Assembly (NCBI RefSeq): GCF_964340395.1
Contig: NC_135549.1
Span: 18,027,842 to 18,091,841, forward strand
Reading direction: 5' to 3'
Length of the DNA: 64,000 nt
DNA from: Glandiceps talaboti
Lineage: Eukaryota; Hemichordata; Enteropneusta; Spengelidae
The notes beneath the pieces were generated by a model, which worked only from the letters and a program-made list of their open reading frames with translations, searched no databases and was not told where the DNA came from. A program made the position numbers and the translations under genes. Shown piece by piece: positions 1-12,198 of this stretch; position 1 is the stretch's first letter; each line of letters begins with the position of its first letter.

Positions 1-325
1 TTAAATATTATACTGTCAATATCGGTGGTTGTTCCAGACAAAATGTTATGTTCCATTTTGTATTTCTTATGAATAGTTTGGTATTGTTAATCAAATTGAC
101 TGACTTTCGACTTTTTCTCCCAGTTGACGGCATTTGATTTGTGAACCCTGTGTACCTATGAATGCATGGTTCGATGTAATCAGATTTTATGAAAACAGTA
201 TATATATATGGGGAAAGTGCTGGTGTTTTTTGGAATATTGAAATTGTTTTCTTCACTTAGTCAGGAGTTTGATCTTTTTAAACTTGGTTATGTCATGTAG
301 AGAGTTTCGGCGTACTACTAAGTAC

Positions 326-403
<78 letters not shown>

Positions 404-1252
404 GTAAAGATGGCGTGTGTCTACTTGTATGCCTGTCTGTCTCTATGTGGTCCACACTGTTTCTATATAAATCTGTATTCTCTCAATATCACTTATCAAA
501 CAGCTGGCATCATATGTAATATTGTCCAATATTATGCGTTGTCATGCCTGGGAATGTTCGTTTTCTTATTTGCTGGAAATTTCTTTGCATATTTGTGTAA
601 TATTGAGCATAATACATGAAATGCATGGTTAAACACCCAATAAACCATACAGAAAGCTCTAATTTCGATGTAAGTGAATATCAAAATACTCAGGTTTAGT
701 CTTGTAAACGTAAAACAATCAGAAACAGTTTTCGTATCAGGAAAAGTACCTCCTGCTACAGTGGTGTGATGGGTATGACATGCCAAACTATTCATACCAG
801 CTTAGTGTACAACGCTTTCCCTGGAATTCTTCCTAACTCTGTCATTTCTACACAATGACACCTCTAGGATGTGTTCGCTTACCCGATCACTTATTTTTAG
901 GAAAAGCGAGCAACCATGAAACAAAACAGGGTTATGGTGACCAGGGATTTATAGAAACTGAGAAAAATGCAAAAAGAAAACCCACATTTAACTCTTATGT
1001 ACTCATATTTGGCCCTGGCTACTCAACACACACACTTGTCTAGACTAAATTGCTATATTCAAGGTTATCAATTATAACCTTGATAACGACTGATTATTGG
1101 CAAGAATATGTGTTAAATATAAATGACTGTGTCTGTTTTATTATTTCACACAATAGAAGAAATATAGAGTCGTTCAGTTTATGAAAAACATAAATAATAC
1201 GTAAGTGTTCAATATATATTTTCAGTGTTTTATATGAAATATTATTTTTCAG
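1..1252. other. No gene recognised; 5' flank or upstream intron of the pentraxin gene
   Basis: I see no convincing exon here. It holds a (TC)n microsatellite at about 328-400 and a short perfect palindrome (AAGGTTAT / ATAACCTT) near 1060-1085. The first exon seen downstream starts inside a codon, so at least one earlier exon (signal peptide) must lie upstream of the window or be too short to recognise here. Confidence 0.5.
328..400. repeat. (TC)n microsatellite
   Basis: An almost uninterrupted TC dinucleotide run of about 73 bp. Confidence 0.95.
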
Positions 1253-1846
1253 CACTTGATGTCGCGGTTGTTATGGACGGCAATTCGTCAGTGGTCTATG
1301 ACGGTACGCTACCTGAAATGACAGAGATCACAATTTGTCTGTGGATAAAGACCAGCGTAGAACACTCAGGTACACTAGTGTCATACAGCACCGCCAGTAA
1401 TCACAATGAAATCATATTCTTTAGTGTTAAAAACGTCGGCGTTTTTATTGACGATAATGAGGGACAGACAGGCACATCGTTGGTAGATGGCGCATGGCGA
1501 CATGCATGTATGATGTGGCGTAGCACCAATGGACTGTGGTGGTTTTACAAAGATGGAGTGAATGTGGCTGATGGCGAGGGCCTCTCTGCCAATCATACGA
1601 TCGAAGCTAATGGTACACTAGTATTTGGACAGGAGCAAGACAGTGAAGGCGGTGACTTTGACACTTCGCAGGCTTTGATCGGTGAACTAGCACACGTTAA
1701 TATTTGGAATACCACACTAAATGCAGCATACATTGACGGGTTATCTAAAGACTGCAATGGAAAGAAAGAAGGGAATGTTTTCAGTTGGAAAAGATCACCA
1801 CTTGAAATTAACGGAACAACACAGGTTATTGTCAGCGACATATGTG
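1253..1846 (+). CDS. Exon 1 in window: pentraxin domain
   Basis: It is bounded by TTTTTCAG and GTAAATAT and starts with two bases of a split codon. The product has the pentraxin hallmarks: a first Cys in TICLWIKTS, the signature as HACMMWRS (family H-x-C-x-S/T-W-x-S/T, so the middle Ser/Thr is Met), and GQEQDSEGGDFDTSQ, which supplies the family's Glu-Gln-Asp calcium ligands and later acidic and Gln ligands. The SYSTASNHNEI segment aligns with the family's Asp-Asn calcium pair but has His for the Asp. The two conserved Cys should form the domain disulphide. The whole domain is carried by one exon. Confidence 0.92.
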
Positions 1847-4713
1847 GTAAATATGTCATATTAATAATTATCAATCTGTGAAACGTTACAATACACTAGT
1901 GCTCCTATCAAAATATCCAAACGTTTTGCACATATTCTCCTAAATTCGGTTCGTTGTTAATGTGTATGTGTTTAAATAGAAAACAAAAACAATCAGCAGC
2001 CATAATAATTAATAATTATTAGTATAATTGTTGTTTATTATAGTGACATGAGGTTTACCTGAAAAGTTTACATTGACAAAAAAAAGAATAAATAATAACA
2101 CCTCCCAGCCCAACGAGTGGACTTATAAGTCACCTCAACAGTAATTTACATAACAAAAGGTAGTCAAACAGATAAGCACAGAAATTCAAATAACAAGTCA
2201 ACTTAACCTGTATAAACAGTTCTTGCGTTTAAGAAATGCCGCTTCAATAAATTTGGCCGTAGCTTTCACATTATCCTGATGAAGTAATAGCTTAAACTTA
2301 TCACCAATAGGAAGAACGTTGAAGGTCGCTACGTCAATGAAATCAAAATACAAAGCTCGAAGATCGGAATAAAATTTACAGTGAAAGAGGAAATGACTTT
2401 CATCTTCTACAGTATCTGTATCATCACAAAGCTCACACACTCTCCTTTCAACCGGTTCATGACAAAACCTACCAGTTTCGATACGGAGAGGCAATACACC
2501 GGAGCGAAATTGTGCCATTAATGAACGTTCACTCCGTGACAGATTTAACAACACATATTTTCAGTTTTATACTCTCCTTTAAACTGTTGGTACGTGCGCA
2601 GTTTTGTTTTCTGTCTCATTTTCTCGCACCATTCTAATTGGAAGTTTGACATTAATTGACCCTTAACAACCTTGGAATTAACATACAATTGACTGTCAAA
2701 ATCGAGATTAAATGTTTCAAAAATATTACATAACTCAGATGACCAATTCTGTCTGTTTAAGGTATAATCCCAACAGAAGATTGTTAATCTATTCTCGTCC
2801 ATAGATAGTAATCTATTCCACAATTTAGATGTCTACGAGTTCTACAAGGTGCCCAGCCCGTGTCACCCATAATAGCATGTATTGGTGTGAACCTATGAAC
2901 CCCAAGAAAAAATCTTAGTGCTCTGTTCTGGACTGAATCACAATTTTCATGTTTTCCATAACCCCATACCGAAGAACAGTAATCAAGAATTGGAATAACA
3001 CAAGATTCAAACAATTTACTGAACGTTTCAAAGCCAAGATTCTTCAAGACTTTAAACTTAGAGCATAAGACACCCAATGCTCTGCCGGCTGTTTGCGCTT
3101 GGAATTCAGAGATAACGGAAAAATCCATAAACTCATTTAAAACAACTCCTAGGTATTTGTAATTCTTAACATATTCCAGGTCATGTGACCCAATGTGAAA
3201 ATGAAAATTGCTTCTAGAGCAGTGCTTACGCCTAAAATGCACAACTTTAGACTTATACTAAAAGCCTCCATTTTAAACACCAACTGTTAAGATGATCAAG
3301 CATGGCTTGCAAATCTGCTTCATTATCGGCAATTATAACAATATCATCGGCATATAAGAGTAAGGCAACATTATAATCATCTATGACAATTCCTTTCTGA
3401 AGGGATATCAATTCAGCTGCTAAGTCATTAATGAAAAATGCAAATAAGGTCGGAGATAGATTAGTAGTAAGGATGATTGCAGCGAGACTTATCATACTTG
3501 CATAAAGAAAACTTAAATATATGTAACTGGAGTAATAGAAACATTCCGTGTTGTAGTATCCTGTTTCTGTTCCCTGTTGTCAACCATGAATAAGTGAACT
3601 TGTATACACCTGATTAATATATATTATATGTAAAATCATACGAGCTGAAAAGAGAGTGTTTAACGAAAACTAAAATATATGTCTTCTTTTGATATCACGT
3701 TCAACCGTATTTCGCTGGTGGCACATTGTCGGGCATCTAGGCTCTGGTGAGTATTTATGTATTAAATTCAACTGCATGTAATTCCACGATTCTTTCTGAA
3801 GCTTCATCAAAAACATTACAAAAATAAATGTAGTTATTTCACTATCATGATCATTCAAACAGCCCTTCATAAATGAATACCCAAATGTAAAACACTGAAA
3901 ACCAAGAAAAACTACAGTTAGCAACACCAACCAACTGCACATGAGCAGTAACAACCCTTCTAATAGTGCTGAACAACACGTTCATTTCATGAATGATGTA
4001 AAATGTAACTATTTTCCAAATTATTCTCATTCTTCATTTTTTTCCTTCAAATTTGACGTAAGATTACTGTCTTTTTGCCCACCAGTTGATGTTGATGTTA
4101 CAAACAAAACTGCAAACTACCAGTGTGGGCATACTGTTGTAACGTATACTTTCAACGTAACCATAGACAGGAGACCGGATATCGCAATCGATAACGTCAA
4201 TACTACAATATATTGCTCCATAGGCCAGGTATTAAAGCGTTCAGTTCGTTTGACACTCATAATGTTTTACCATTTACATACATTATATCTTTTTTATCGT
4301 TTTCACATGTAATTCGTCGCTTTGATTTGACATTGAATTTATCATCATTGTAATATTATCAGGTCCTAGCCATGGTCTTGGTATACGGGTTGATCTGTGT
4401 TTGGCGTAGTGGGTAAGGAAAGAGAACCACATCTGTAGAGTAAACTACGAAACACTGCTACAAAACATTGTATGTTGAGGGTAATAAGTCGCCCATCCCC
4501 TATTTCATATTCATGCACCAGCTCATGAATAATAATGCAAAATAAACTTTAATTCGATTTTTGCTTGTTATAGTTCGTTTTTATAGCGTAACATTAATCT
4601 TACATACTATGAAGGCATTATAACTCGCTTAGAATTAATCTCTCCTTTTTTTAAATTTAGGAAAAAATTCAACCAAGAATTGATGATTTCAAATGGCAAG
4701 CTATTGCTTGTTG

Positions 4714-4762
<49 letters not shown>

Positions 4763-4776
4763 AGTGATAATAGTGG

Positions 4777-4837
<61 letters not shown>

Positions 4838-7800
4838 AACGGAAGGATACCAACCGTTTTAACCCACACTGAAGATATGGTAGGTTTTCAACTCTGTTCA
4901 CCTCCTGCATATTCAGTTACTGTTGAACAAGTCTTTACTACTGTATATGCAATGCAAAGCCTCTTTGTTTTTGTAAACGTTAAGGTAGAATGGCCTTCAA
5001 GGACGAATTTCCCTAAAAAATAAAGGTCATTCTAAACTATTAAAACTTTGCTATTTGAAAACTTGTTCTGGTTCTTTTGAGATAGCAAAAGAAATTTGAT
5101 ATACGTACAACCAACAGTAAGACTGCTGTTCACATATTGTTTTTGGATTACACACAAACTTGATGACATTTCGTTTTATCGGGGGAAATATGTTCGAAAG
5201 AAATTGCTTAAACGATTTCCTTCTTTGAAATGTTTCCTTCTTTGAAATCTTTAAATGATACATATACACGATCGTAACAATTTCATAATTTTCTTGTTAT
5301 TAACAAGATTGAGATAAATGCGGCAGCGGATTATTCTTGTCGCTTGCTTGAACCTATCTCACATATCGATAACGGTTAACTTAATTGTAGAAAAACTAAT
5401 ACTGGCATTTTGCTTATCATAACACTCAGGATATTTGGTAGTTGGTTTATTATACCATAGAATGGATTGTAAGGTGGTTCCAGTTATCGCGTCATCTATG
5501 ATGTCATACTATTAGTACAAACCGTTTAGCGATTGTTCCATGATTGTGAGAAGAATGATACAAGTATATACGGTTTAGTGGAGACAACTGTTGTAAGATT
5601 TATACTGTATTTACTGCCGTTTATTTTGTGTTTAGGCCATGGCAGCAATCACTTCTAATGGTTCTTTATTTCTACAACTACACACGGAGTCAATGAACTA
5701 CATATACCAAGTCAATATGGAGGGACAATTCAGTACATTATTTCCAGGTAGTGTTAATTGCTATTATAATAATACTTCTATAATATTACACAATTATGTG
5801 CCTTAAAGGGGAATAAAAGCTTCTTCCTATGTGCTTCACTTGATGTGACTAAGTCACAAAACGTCACTTTCACCACCATCACTGTATCGTACAGCCGCTC
5901 TAACAATATGATGAATGATATTATTCAAATGAGCCAGAAACCAAATGTTGTACACTGGAGTAGGGAATTCTGGGTATGGTGCCCAATTACTTATGCTGAT
6001 GTCACCAAGTGTATCAGTGCCTGTATCTATTCTTTCTAGCTTTATACAGGTCAATTAGGTAGAAACATAGATGGATTATTAGGTAGAAAAAATACCTAGA
6101 TTGATATACAGGTGCACTGACGAAATCAGCATATCGGTCTAGAGTTCCCGAGGGTGTTCAGATGAATCATTTACACATGTATGTTGTAAAAAAGTTCTGA
6201 ATTTGAAAACAACAACAATCGAGCAAAGGGAAACGAAAGACTCTATGTATGTCGTACTATACTAATTTATAAATGTCAGGCAGTCAACAGCGCCCTCTAG
6301 ACTTAAAATGGTCTTTTCAGAGCTGATATCATTTTAAATGACTCCCCACGATTACCATCGTAATAGAGCTACTCTCTAGTCACTGGGCTATCTAAAAATA
6401 CTTAAAGCACATTCCATCATTAACTTTTCACAAACGATGCATTCATATCTAGAAAAAAATGATTCTGTACTATCATGCATTATGTTTCAGGCAATGCTTA
6501 CCAAGACGTCAATGTATCATGTGAAACATTCGCCACTTACCAGACACGTGATGGCGATTTACAAGACTTTTATGGCAACAGTCACGGCCAAGCTAGCAAA
6601 GATCAAGTTGTTAGTATTCAGTTTTTGACAGCGGCGATGTATGTTGCGAAAGGGTCATCGGTCGAAAATATCACTTTAGAGGTACAATTACCAAAGATAA
6701 AATGTAAGCCACTCGTTATCATAGACTTACCCTACGATGGAGGAGAGGTTATCACTGTTCAGAACATAGAATTTAGCATGATTGGTGAAAACATCGAATA
6801 TGAGTCGTCTGAGGGCGCTCTTCTTGATATAGAAGCATTAAGTGACGTCACGCTGAAATCTGTAGTTTATCCAGATAATGCAGACATTAGGAACTATTCT
6901 GTCATTTTGAATTTCACAAACAACCTGCACGTGTATGGTGAGCATTTCGATGATGTCAAGAATTCCTTCAAAATTACTCTAACGTTAATGGTTTGGGATA
7001 CTGGTAAAGTTCAAAACGGCAGTCATGTCAGTGTCGACGCCATCTTGGATCTGAACTGTAATCAAGTCTGGCAGACGACAACAAGTCTACTTGTCATTGA
7101 TGAAGATGTTTCACTCAACTTCACAGTATTTGTGAATGATGTGGATTTGGCAATCAGGTATGTTACGAAGTATAACAATCGTGGTTAAGAAACTGTATTC
7201 CACAGTACTTTCTGATTCTACTCTTAATGTTGCTTATTAATGCATTTTAAAATGATGCATAACAAATATGTACCATTTGGATGATATTTATAAAAATATT
7301 CAAATGCAAATGATAATTTAGGTATTAGCTACAACACAGGAACTCTATATAATGCATCCGATCTCATTTACCTTCAGCAACATAACGAATATCACACTGG
7401 ATATCTGGCATCATGATATATTTGCTTTGACTGGCCCAGCCTATGGGGTGAATGTAACCTTTATTATGCCGTCATTTGTCTACTTCCGTGAATTCGAGAG
7501 TTGGTGTGACGTCATAATTCCGCCAAAGAAGACAGATGGCACTGTGGACACCGTATGGGTTATAGCCGTAAGTAACACATACCTCTTGTAATTTGTATCA
7601 ATGGATTTTTTGAGTAATCCACATGAGCCTTTACCACAACTGCGTCAGGGACGGCCACCATACATTCCGGTTTACATAACATAGAATTCAAATGTCCTGG
7701 ATTCCCACTTTCCAAAAATTAATGTTTCTGAAATTGGAGTGAAGATGATACAGCATGCTGTTGACATTTCCGATTGACAATCTTAAGGATGAAGGGGTTG

Positions 7801-10800
7801 AATCAATGAGTGAATCTAATAGTTGTCATATTCCCATAGTGTGTTTCATGCCATGATATATTGATTTTATTAGGTATTGGAGAATTGGAATATACATCCA
7901 AACTATCATCAACTCACAATAACCTGTTTGGTTTTGTATCAGCTTGGTGACATAGTCATCATTACAGAGTGAAACATTAAGTTTTCAGTTTGTAATAGTA
8001 TTTTTCAGATTGGTGACACACTCAGAGCCAAATATTAAGTGTTCATTTTTTCAGATTCGTGACATACCCATCAATTTAGAGCCAAAGATTACGTTTTCAG
8101 TTGCTATAGATGAAAGTTACTTTAGTGAGTTAACATACGGTGAAAAATATACAGTTGCTGCTGTTGAAATTCACTATTCAAAGATGAGAAATGGAACAAT
8201 GATACAGAAAGTGGAAAACCTTAAACCAGTACTGATTTGGCTTCTTCTTCCACCAAGTAAGTATTGACATACTATTTTATATGTCTTGAGCAAGACGTAC
8301 GTACATGTGTATGTGTCTGTGCGTGTGTAATAGTGAATCATGTATTCTTCATATTAAACTTGCCTATTTGTCGTCGGGGTGTTTGAAGTAGAAGGTAGAC
8401 TAATAGTATTGTCTGCGATTTAAATGTAAATAATTGTGAGTGTTATGGAAAATAATTCCAAAGACATAATATTTCAAAATTCTCCCTAATGATGCAAAAT
8501 GTATTCTTACAACGTTTCAGCCCAAGATCATGTATCGGAGCAAAAAACAGCGGGTATGTATAATTCATTTCTCGTTAACACAGAGGCAATTTTTATATAG
8601 TTATGTAACATGATCACTTGGATAATATATGTGGAATAATGCTAGTTGAATGGTAAGAGTTTTCGTCTCAGCTGCTGCCTGTTGCCAGTTCTAGCTCTTC
8701 CCCTGCTGTCATCTGTTTGCCAATGGCTAAAGTATGTTTGCAAGATTAGAGCCACGGTTGTGCCACAGTCAACCCAGCTGTATAGATATGGGGAACTGGT
8801 GGGATGGTGGTTGCTACATGGAGAATTTACACTTCTCACGGCAATATCTATATGTCTTCAAGGCTGTTGAGGTATATATAGTCCTTGCGGCGTTAGGACC
8901 ATGTCAGGGGTAATTATAGTGAAACGCTTTTAGCAAATTATTATCAAAATAAATTCGTGAACCATTTTCCTCTAATACAGGTTGCTGGAATATTTGAAAA
9001 CAACAATGTTATCATTTTGGTCTATGTGTGATATGTATGATTCTTCAGACATTACATTCTCACATTTTTACAACCACTTCGGTAACTTAAACATATATTA
9101 CCAGAGAAGCGATCGTCGTGATGATGCTGATTGTACTGTATTCGCTGTAAAATGCAATGCCAACTTGACTTATCTTAGTCGTTTGTTGTCTCAGCATAAC
9201 AGACAGAAAACACAAGAACAGAGAACAACAAATTCATTTAAAAAGCGGTCTGTCTTTTGAAGGATTGTAATGACCCAACATTTTTTAATATAAAAAGTTT
9301 GATATCCCACTGGGAAGTAAACGATGAGTTTAATAACCCAAGATGTAAAGCAACAAAACCATTAGCATCTGGCAAAAGTTAACTGCATTTTATTCATTTT
9401 AATCTTTATTTAGGAATCTACGATGATACCATTGTATTGGGAGATGAGTCTGGCACGGGATTCTTGTGTTACAATATGTATAAAAGGTTAGTCGAGTACG
9501 GTTAGTGCCGTGCCCTTTAAACTAAACCTGTCGTATAAAATACGAGACTTACGACTAGAATGGGGCCTATCATGCACACCTAAACCTTTCGGAAAATGGA
9601 AAAAATCTTAGGTTGACCAACAAGAACAAGGGAAATACCCTTAATGAGTGGACATGATATTTTAATCGACTCGACCCAAAGGTACTAAACTTCAGAATTT
9701 ATTGTAATATTTGTCTGCAAGTATCTGACAGTGACCCGTGAAACAATTACTGACACAAACGGTCCCCAATAGAGGTCTCACACTCATTGTTGTGCAGTGC
9801 GGAACAACACGAACAAACCTTCCGTGACCAATTCCTGCCCAGAGCATTTGTGGTGTGTGATTCCATTAGTAACCATAGTATATATGATAATACCGAAAGA
9901 ACAAGACACTCGGTAATACAACACCGATAAAGTCATTTTATTTCATCTTATATCAACAGCAATTCAATGCTTTGCTGCCAGGGAAGACTTATGAACTCAT
10001 TTATACTGTGGTCAGGTTGGTATATTATTCTATATTTTAAAAAAAGACCCATGATAATGTGTCAAATACTTTGCTGTGTATGAATCATTTGTTAAAAGTG
10101 CCATTATATAGTAGAGCTCTTTGCTCACGTTATCAATTTATTGTTGTGCCTCAATATTATCAATCTTGATATTCTATTTTTTTTCTTAACGGATTGATCT
10201 TACAGTCATTTCGAGCCAACATATCACCATCATCGACACTTTCTACGACACATTATTCGGGAAACAGTGTTCGAGACCTGGCTACGTCCTGAGCGAGGAC
10301 AGAGGAAGCACTTGGTTTTCGATTTCAGCCAATGATACATATGCTCTACAAGGTAACAAACAAACAATACATCTGACTTTTATCATCAAAGTTAACAGAA
10401 TCAAAACAGAAAATATTTTACTGACATGAAACAAATTGTTAAAAAGTTAAAATCTCGCTAAAGCTAAGGCTGAAAAGAGAATGTATCACTTGAAACCGCA
10501 AAATAAAGTAACAGTCACATTGTTTGACAAGCAACTGTGCCATCACAGGCCTACATCTGGTTTTCATTATCGTTCATTAATAATTTGCGTCACGATATCG
10601 CTATATACGATCGGCTATTGCCTTAGGAATGAGATCAGTAGTTCAATGTAGGAGAAAAAACTAAATTCTTATATTTAGGCCTCAGACCCCCCCCCCTCCC
10701 TTCTAACTAAATTTGCCGAACTTGAAATTGCTTCAAAAACCACACAATCAATTTCAAATCAATCAGTACGTAGTAATATGTAGCGCTATGAATATGGAGC

Positions 10801-11254
10801 CAGTATGTAGTGAGTACAATTTAGTTTTTTTTGCTGACACTTTGCTTTATTTTAATGTCATGCACTTACTATAACAAAAGCTCTCCCATTTGTCAATTTG
10901 ACATTTTGTAAAGACATTTTTGTATTTAGGGGTACAAAACATCTATTAGAAGTAAAATCGATTTTGTAGGATGAGAACTAAAATGGCTCAAAACCCCACC
11001 CCAAAAGTAAAAGACTTTAGTTTTTTTATCCTACATCGAGCTATTGATCTCGCCCCTTATCGAGACAAAGATAGTTTAATCTACATTACGTACTTGTTAC
11101 AAAAGGGTAACCATAAACCTATTAAAAACAATGCCTGATAATGGAATAATTTTAGTTTTATTTCTTCTTTCTAGGTTCGCCAGATGGAGTTGCAAAATCA
11201 AAGTACCCATTCTTTGTCAAAACATGTGATAGTGAACAATGTGGCACTCCATAA
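1253..11254 (+). CDS. Multi-exon secreted pentraxin-domain protein (3' part, twelve exons)
   Basis: Twelve exons with GT/AG borders join as 1253-1846, 4086-4228, 4661-4879, 5636-5747, 6491-7157, 7378-7567, 8055-8256, 8521-8553, 9414-9486, 9960-10015, 10206-10352 and 11175-11254. After two bases of a split codon they give exactly 838 codons including the stop, and every junction keeps phase, which is the main evidence. Residues 1-197 (in-window numbering) are a pentraxin domain. Residues 264-303 are two poly-Asp runs around SDNSG. Residues 356-710 hold at least two beta-rich modules with the recurring pattern 'N-x-T-x-E-V-x-L-P' and many N-glycosylation sequons. The last ~100 residues are Cys-containing and end CGTP, with no membrane segment. 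I infer a secreted or extracellular-matrix, possibly calcium-binding, protein. I do not recognise the full architecture. The LINE in the first intron is antisense. Confidence 0.8.
2077..3495 (-). mobile_element. Truncated non-LTR retrotransposon (LINE) remnant, antisense in an intron
   Basis: Read on the - strand, successive frames at 3495-3253, 3242-2784, 2823-2545 and 2554-2198 give a reverse transcriptase C-terminal half. It contains LSPTLFAFFINDLA, the catalytic YADD in LLLYADDIVII, then YKYLGVVL and SCVIPILDYCSSVWGYG. It ends in a Cys/His-rich tail (RVCELCDDTDTVEDESHFLFHC). At least three frame changes make it a pseudogene. The 5' part (endonuclease, early RT) is missing, as expected of 5' truncation. 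The 3' end is near 2077, by a short T-rich tail on the - strand. Confidence 0.85.
4086..4228 (+). CDS. Exon 2: short extracellular linker
   Basis: The acceptor is TTGCCCACCAG and the donor is CAG|GTATTA. It encodes 47 residues plus a split codon (VDVDVTNKTANYQC...). Several N-x-T/S sequons and two Cys suggest an extracellular beta domain. Phase 1 in and phase 0 out match both neighbours. Confidence 0.7.
4661..4879 (+). CDS. Exon 3: poly-aspartate exon
   Basis: The acceptor is AAATTTAG and the donor is ATG|GTAGGT. The exon is 73 codons, phase 0 at both ends. It reads EKIQPRIDDFKWQAIACC, then 16 Asp (4715-4762), SDNSG, 19 Asp (4778-4834), then GNGRIPTVLTHTEDM. All Asp codons are GAT, so the tract is also a GAT microsatellite. 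The GAT frame is open from acceptor to donor and fits the phase of exons 2 and 4; the TGA frame would be all stops. The SDNSG break with flanking Asp resembles a calcium loop, which is inference. The alternative is a microsatellite in an intron with exon 2 spliced straight to exon 4, which would also keep phase. Confidence 0.68.
5636..5747 (+). CDS. Exon 4
   Basis: The acceptor is TGTTTAG and the donor is CCAG|GTAGTG. It encodes AMAAITSNGSLFLQLHTE..., phase 0 in and phase 1 out. Its final G joins GC of exon 5 to form a Gly codon. Confidence 0.7.
6491..7157 (+). CDS. Exon 5: long exon with a repeated beta-rich module
   Basis: The acceptor is TATGTTTCAG and the donor is ATCAG|GTATGT. It encodes about 222 residues. 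The product has the pattern VENITLEVQLP ... IEFSMIGENIEYES, followed by LMVWDTGKVQNGSHVSVDAIL, a module shape I have seen repeated in large extracellular invertebrate proteins; it may be DUF11-like, but I am not sure. There are several N-glycosylation sites. Confidence 0.8.
7378..7567 (+). CDS. Exon 6: start of the next module
   Basis: The acceptor CATTTACCTTCAG has a good pyrimidine tract and is the only nearby AG that keeps the phase left by exon 5; upstream AGs (7321, 7328, 7339) lead to stops. The donor is GCC|GTAAGT. It encodes NITNITLDIWHHDIFALTG..., repeating the exon 5 pattern (N-I-T-L-D-I...GVNVTFIMP). Confidence 0.75.
7937..8054 (+). repeat. Tandem decayed copies of an exon start with splice acceptors
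   Basis: Three blocks beginning at 7937, 8003 and 8049 share the pattern (T)TTCAG-[AC]TT[GC]GTGACA...GAG..AAA.ATTA.GT.TTCA. The third is the real start of exon 7. Read in phase, the first two meet a stop within ten codons. Confidence 0.75.
8055..8256 (+). CDS. Exon 7
   Basis: The acceptor is TTTTTTCAG and the donor is CCAA|GTAAGT. It encodes IRDIPINLEPKITFSVAIDE..., phase 0 in and phase 1 out. Two decayed copies of its 5' end with their acceptors lie directly upstream (7937-8045). Confidence 0.75.
8521..8553 (+). CDS. Exon 8: 33-nt micro-exon
   Basis: The acceptor is AACGTTTCAG and the donor is CGG|GTATGT. It encodes about ten residues (QDHVSEQKTA) plus split codons. It fits the phase of exons 7 and 9, but its small size leaves some doubt; exon 7 joined directly to exon 9 would also be in phase. 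Confidence 0.55.
9414..9486 (+). CDS. Exon 9
   Basis: The acceptor is CTTTATTTAG and the donor is AAAAG|GTTAGT. It encodes IYDDTIVLGDESGTGFLCYN..., phase 1 in and phase 2 out. Confidence 0.65.
9960..10015 (+). CDS. Exon 10: short exon
   Basis: The acceptor is ATATCAACAG and the donor is GTCAG|GTTGGT. It encodes NSMLCCQGRLMNSFILWS plus split codons, phase 2 in and phase 1 out. Confidence 0.6.
10206..10352 (+). CDS. Exon 11
   Basis: The acceptor is TTACAG and the donor is CAAG|GTAACA. It encodes ISSQHITIIDTFYDTLFGKQ ... GYVLSEDRGSTWFSISANDT, an extracellular-looking segment with a Cys and an N-glycosylation site. Confidence 0.75.
11175..11254 (+). CDS. Terminal exon with stop codon
   Basis: The acceptor is TTTCTTCTTTCTAG. 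It encodes SPDGVAKSKYPFFVKTCDSE...CGTP and then TAA. Phase matches exon 11. The two Cys near the C-terminus and the lack of a hydrophobic segment point to a secreted form. Confidence 0.75.
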
Positions 11255-11635
11255 CTCTACTGTCACTACGTAATCGTGGTATTACGGAAGAAGTCAATTC
11301 TATATTCGTAGTCGTTGTTTTGATTTTTTTCGATGGGGAATGACATACATTTTTTCCAGTATTTTATAGTATTGTAGATTACATACCATAACGACAATCA
11401 TTTTTCAAATTCAAGAGGCCCAAGATATGGAGGGGTATATTGATTCATGTGTCACTTCGTCTAAGACCATCAAAAATTGCACTTAAAATTGTATTATGCC
11501 GCTTGCAAAACGTGACTGAACTATAAAATCATGACACAAGAGGGCGCACTTCTCAAAGATTTGTTTAAAAATAGTTCGAACATCTTTCTACACTTCAAAA
11601 CAACGATCATATCTTCACCATAAGCGTGCATTTTG

Positions 11636-11641
11636 AATAAA
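11636..11641 (+). promoter_or_regulatory. Likely polyadenylation signal of the pentraxin gene
   Basis: A canonical AATAAA lies about 380 bp after the stop codon. Confidence 0.5.
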
Positions 11642-12084
11642 TGGTAAAATAATATATTTAGTATTGTGATAATATGACATGCAATGTTCATTCAAATAGT
11701 GTTTGTTTTGTTTGTTTGATTGAAAAACTCACAATTATGATGTATTTGTTGATGACACTGGCCATCGCAATTAATACAATATTGTTGTGATGTTTAGTAC
11801 AAAATAAGTTTCTAAAACATATAATTACAGGGTCACCTCTATGACATAGATAAAGAAGGAATGATCAAATGCGTGTGATAAATGATTGGTTGAATGGCAA
11901 ATAACTCTGGTTTTGAATAACCAAAGGATATAAAACAGGTCGTGACAAAACGATAATTATTTGACCTTTAGTACATATTCAGTATTCTTTATTGTTAGAT
12001 GTGTGTGAAGGGAGCAGCAACAAAAAATACCTCCATTAGAGATTTTTTAAAAGAGCCATTTCATTACAGTGATATATATATATA

Positions 12085-12102
12085 TCGAGATTTAAAGTTA
12101 CA

Positions 12103-12198
<96 letters not shown>

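Noticed and set aside
4680-4910. Poly-Met, poly-Ser and poly-His frames over the GAT run
   Set aside because: These are other frames and the opposite strand of the exon whose GAT frame fits the splice phases.
7322-7377. Earlier acceptors for exon 6 (AG at 7321, 7328, 7339)
   Set aside because: Given the phase left by exon 5, each leads to a stop; only 7378 keeps the frame open.
8982-9260. 92-codon frame between exons 8 and 9
   Set aside because: No splice choice joins it in phase with the neighbouring exons, while exon 8 and exon 9 join perfectly without it.
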